A stretch of 64,000 bases of DNA from Curtobacterium sp. 9128 (GTDB lineage Bacteria; Actinomycetota; Actinomycetes; Actinomycetales; Microbacteriaceae): NCBI RefSeq assembly GCF_007673775.1, contig NZ_VEAF01000005.1:186001-250000 (forward strand). Reading direction: 5' to 3'. Of this stretch, positions 62,272-64,000 are shown piece by piece; position 1 is the first letter of the stretch; every line of letters begins with the position of its first letter. The translations under genes and the position numbers were made by a program. The notes beneath the pieces were generated by a model that had not been told where the DNA came from, did not search any database, and worked only from the letters and a program-made list of their open reading frames with translations.

Positions 62272-63070
62272 GCCACGTCCCTGCCGCGACCGCCACCGCG
62301 ATCGACACCAGCCCGATCCCGACGAGGACCGCGACCATCAGCCACTCGGGGGATGCGAAGCGCGCCGGACGTGCCCAGGTCCTCCGGCCGGGCGCTCCGA
62401 AGCCACGCGACTCCATCGCCACGGCGAGCATCGTCGCGCGGCGGAGCGCCAGCACCAGGAGCGCGAACGCCATCGAGGCCCCGCGCCGGAGGCGCCCGCT
62501 GTCGGCGAGTCCGCGCGCACGACGGGCCATGCCGAGCTGCCGCCAGTCGTCCCCCAGCAGGGTCATCATCCGGATGGCGGCGAGCGCGCCGAGGACGAAC
62601 CGCGCGGGCAGTCGGAGGATCTGCGCGAGCCCGTCGGCGAGCTCCGTCGGGTCGACACCGATGAACAGGGCGACGCTCGGCAGGCCGACCGCGAGCACGC
62701 GCAGCATCGTCGCGGCGGCCAGCACCAGTGAGCCGTCGGTGACGTGCGCGAAGCCGAGGTCGAACCACTCCCGCCCGGAGGCGCGACCGTACAGCGCGAT
62801 GCTGACACCCGTCAGCGGAACGGCGACCAGCACGGGCGAGGTCCGCACCAGCAGCGTCCGGAACGGGATCCGCAGGAGGGGCAGGAGCGCCAGCTCGATG
62901 AGGACGGCGACGGCCGCCGAGACGACGTCGAGGCTGAGGACGAGACAGATGCCGAGTCCGATCACACCGAGCATGGTCGCCACGGGCTGGACGGCGCGGA
63001 CGCCGTGCTCGGTCCGGACGGGAGGCTCGGATCGCCACGACGGGACGGCCTGCGGTTCCGAAACGGTCAC
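62264..63070 (-). CDS. ECF transporter transmembrane subunit (EcfT/CbiQ type)
   Basis: Links the ATPase to a substrate-binding S protein in an energy-coupling factor importer. A 268-residue chain with five or six spans and the cytoplasmic coupling helices carrying the Ala-Arg-Gly type motifs (MARRARGLADSGR and AMESRGFGAPG). GTG 63070 overlaps the EcfA stop by GTGA. The S subunit (perhaps BioY) is probably upstream, outside the window. Confidence 0.86.
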   Translation of the reverse strand: MTVSEPQAVPSWRSEPPVRTEHGVRAVQPVATMLGVIGLGICLVLSLDVVSAAVAVLIELALLPLLRIPFRTLLVRTSPVLVAVPLTGVSIALYGRASGREWFDLGFAHVTDGSLVLAAATMLRVLAVGLPSVALFIGVDPTELADGLAQILRLPARFVLGALAAIRMMTLLGDDWRQLGMARRARGLADSGRLRRGASMAFALLVLALRRATMLAVAMESRGFGAPGRRTWARPARFASPEWLMVAVLVGIGLVSIAVAVAAGTWRA

Positions 63071-63942
63071 CTCGTCACCTCCGTGGTCGGCTTCCACAGG
63101 TCGGACCGGTCCGACGACGGCGCTCGGGGCGCCGTTCGTGCTGCGGCCTCGGCTCCCGTCGTGTCCCGCTCGGCAGGTGTGGCGGACGTCGCGCTCAGGA
63201 CGACCTCGTCGGCGTCGAGTGCACGGACGAGGTCGCGGTCGTGGGTGACGGCCACCACGGCGGTGCCGGCATCCGCGAGGGCGCCGAGCCGGTCGACCAC
63301 GGCCTGCCACGTCGCGCGGTCCTGTCCGGAGGTCGGCTCGTCGAGCACGATCACCGGTGGACGCGTGGCGATCACGGTGGCGATGGCCAGTCGTCGTTGC
63401 TCGCCGCCGGACAGCGTGAACGGGTTCGCGTCGGCGAGGTGGGTGAGACCGAACGCCTCGAGGAGTTCGTCCACGCGGTCGGCGACGTCCGGGAGGCCGA
63501 GCGCTTCCGGGCCTGCGGCGATCTCCTCGCGGACGGTGCGTGCGACGAACTGGTGCTCCGGGTCCTGGAAGACGGTGCCGATGCGGGCGGCGAGCTCGCG
63601 GCTCCGCCAGCTGTGCGGGGTGGGGCCGGCCTCGCCCGCGAGGCTGCTCGTCGCGCGCAGTGTCCCGGCGGCGGGGCGGAGGAGCCCGGCGAGCGTCAGT
63701 CCGAGCGTCGACTTGCCGATGCCGTTCGGTCCGGTGATCGCGAGCACGCGGCCGGCCCTGACCTCGAGGTCGATGCCGCTCCCGACGCGCTGGCGTTTCC
63801 CGCGCGCGGTGGCGAGTCCCGTGGCGACGAGGAGTCCGTGCGAGTCGCCCTCGGGCTGGCCGTGCGCGGTGCGCTCGTCCGCGGGCCGCTCATCCGCGAG
63901 CGGGCGGATTCCCCCGGTCCGCGCCTCCCCCGACCCCGGCAT
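63067..63942 (-). CDS. ECF transporter ATP-binding subunit (EcfA/CbiO type)
   Basis: ABC ATPase of a vitamin or metal importer. Walker A GPNGIGKS, signature LSGGEQRRLAIA, Walker B VIVLDEPTSGQD and the H-loop VTHDRDL are present. Only one ATPase is seen, suggesting a homodimer. The N-terminal about 35 residues before VATGLATARGKR are low complexity; the only in-frame ATG (63942) is inside a REP-like unit, and the frame stays open to the window end, so the true start could lie further upstream or the gene could be fused to one. Identity firm, start weak. Confidence 0.83.
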   Translation of the reverse strand: MPGSGEARTGGIRPLADERPADERTAHGQPEGDSHGLLVATGLATARGKRQRVGSGIDLEVRAGRVLAITGPNGIGKSTLGLTLAGLLRPAAGTLRATSSLAGEAGPTPHSWRSRELAARIGTVFQDPEHQFVARTVREEIAAGPEALGLPDVADRVDELLEAFGLTHLADANPFTLSGGEQRRLAIATVIATRPPVIVLDEPTSGQDRATWQAVVDRLGALADAGTAVVAVTHDRDLVRALDADEVVLSATSATPAERDTTGAEAAARTAPRAPSSDRSDLWKPTTEVTR

Positions 63943-63954
63943 TTCGCCCGCTCG
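63897..63954. repeat. REP-like palindromic unit 5, overlapping the ecfA 5' end
   Basis: CGAGCGGGCGGATTCCC and CGGCATTTCGCCCGCTCG arms. The ATG of the annotated ecfA frame is supplied by the GAAATGCC of this unit read on the minus strand. 63955-64000 holds nothing else recognisable. Confidence 0.75.
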
Positions 63955-64000
63955 ACCCGGCGCAGCGAGACCCCGCCGGTCATCCGCGGCACGCCCATCC

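Overview
The window is a dense, GC-rich (roughly 70 percent G+C) chromosomal segment of an actinobacterium. Several signs point to Micrococcales, most likely Microbacteriaceae and possibly Curtobacterium: a translational T-box leader in front of ileS, paired clpP genes with a candidate ClgR box, a mycobacterial-type LexA box, a homologue of the mycothiol-linked DsbA-like Rv2466c family, and many apparently leaderless genes whose start codon lies 6-7 bases after a TAnnnT -10 hexamer. The genus is an inference. I see no integrase, transposase, phage gene or CRISPR array, so this reads as ordinary chromosome with repeat-rich intergenic spacers.

Layout. 1-1.1 kb: 5' part of ileS with its T-box leader. 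1.1-8 kb: a CDF metal exporter, a TetR regulator and a divergent four-gene peptide/nickel-type ABC importer (lipoprotein, two permeases, one fused double ATPase). 8-16.6 kb: an MHS transporter, valS with a small partner gene, an alpha/beta hydrolase divergent from a TetR regulator with two clear operators, and an M3 metallopeptidase. 16.7-22.9 kb: the protein quality-control set clpX, clpP2, clpP1, tig and tRNA-Pro, interrupted by a ycnI-copC pair on the opposite strand. 23-29.7 kb: tRNA-Gly, a Dabb protein, an APH-like kinase, a small gene under a perfect LexA box, a repeat field, an EamA exporter, and a NarL-type response regulator and histidine kinase separated by tandem repeats.

29.8-38.5 kb: a seven-gene, largely overlapping operon that combines a second peptide importer with an M14 carboxypeptidase, a class-C beta-lactamase-like serine hydrolase and a GbsR/MarR regulator. 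It looks like a specialised peptide scavenging unit. 38.5-44 kb: a PaiB-like protein with an amidohydrolase, an rpiB-nei pair, and an XRE-cupin regulator and a GNAT enzyme whose start codons overlap on opposite strands. 44-56.6 kb: pepN, mscS-glbO, an epimerase, two thioesterases, an EttA-type ABC-F protein, ssb, msrA and several conserved small or membrane proteins. 56.6-64 kb: tRNA-Arg, a P-loop protein, a thioredoxin-like protein, a marR-MFS pair with a near-ideal promoter, orn, tRNA-His, a small metallopeptidase, and the ecfA-ecfT-kinase end of an ECF vitamin importer.

Intergenic DNA is unusually structured. There are five copies of a REP-like palindrome (57-64 kb), tandem arrays with 18, 30, 34 and 41 bp units, nested inverted repeats at 19.6 kb, and a recurring GAGCCTCCAGGCC motif near gene 3' ends, once as half of a perfect 52-bp palindrome. 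The best candidates for new biology are the LexA-controlled small gene, the overlapping-start leaderless divergon, the peptidase-bearing importer operon and the REP family.
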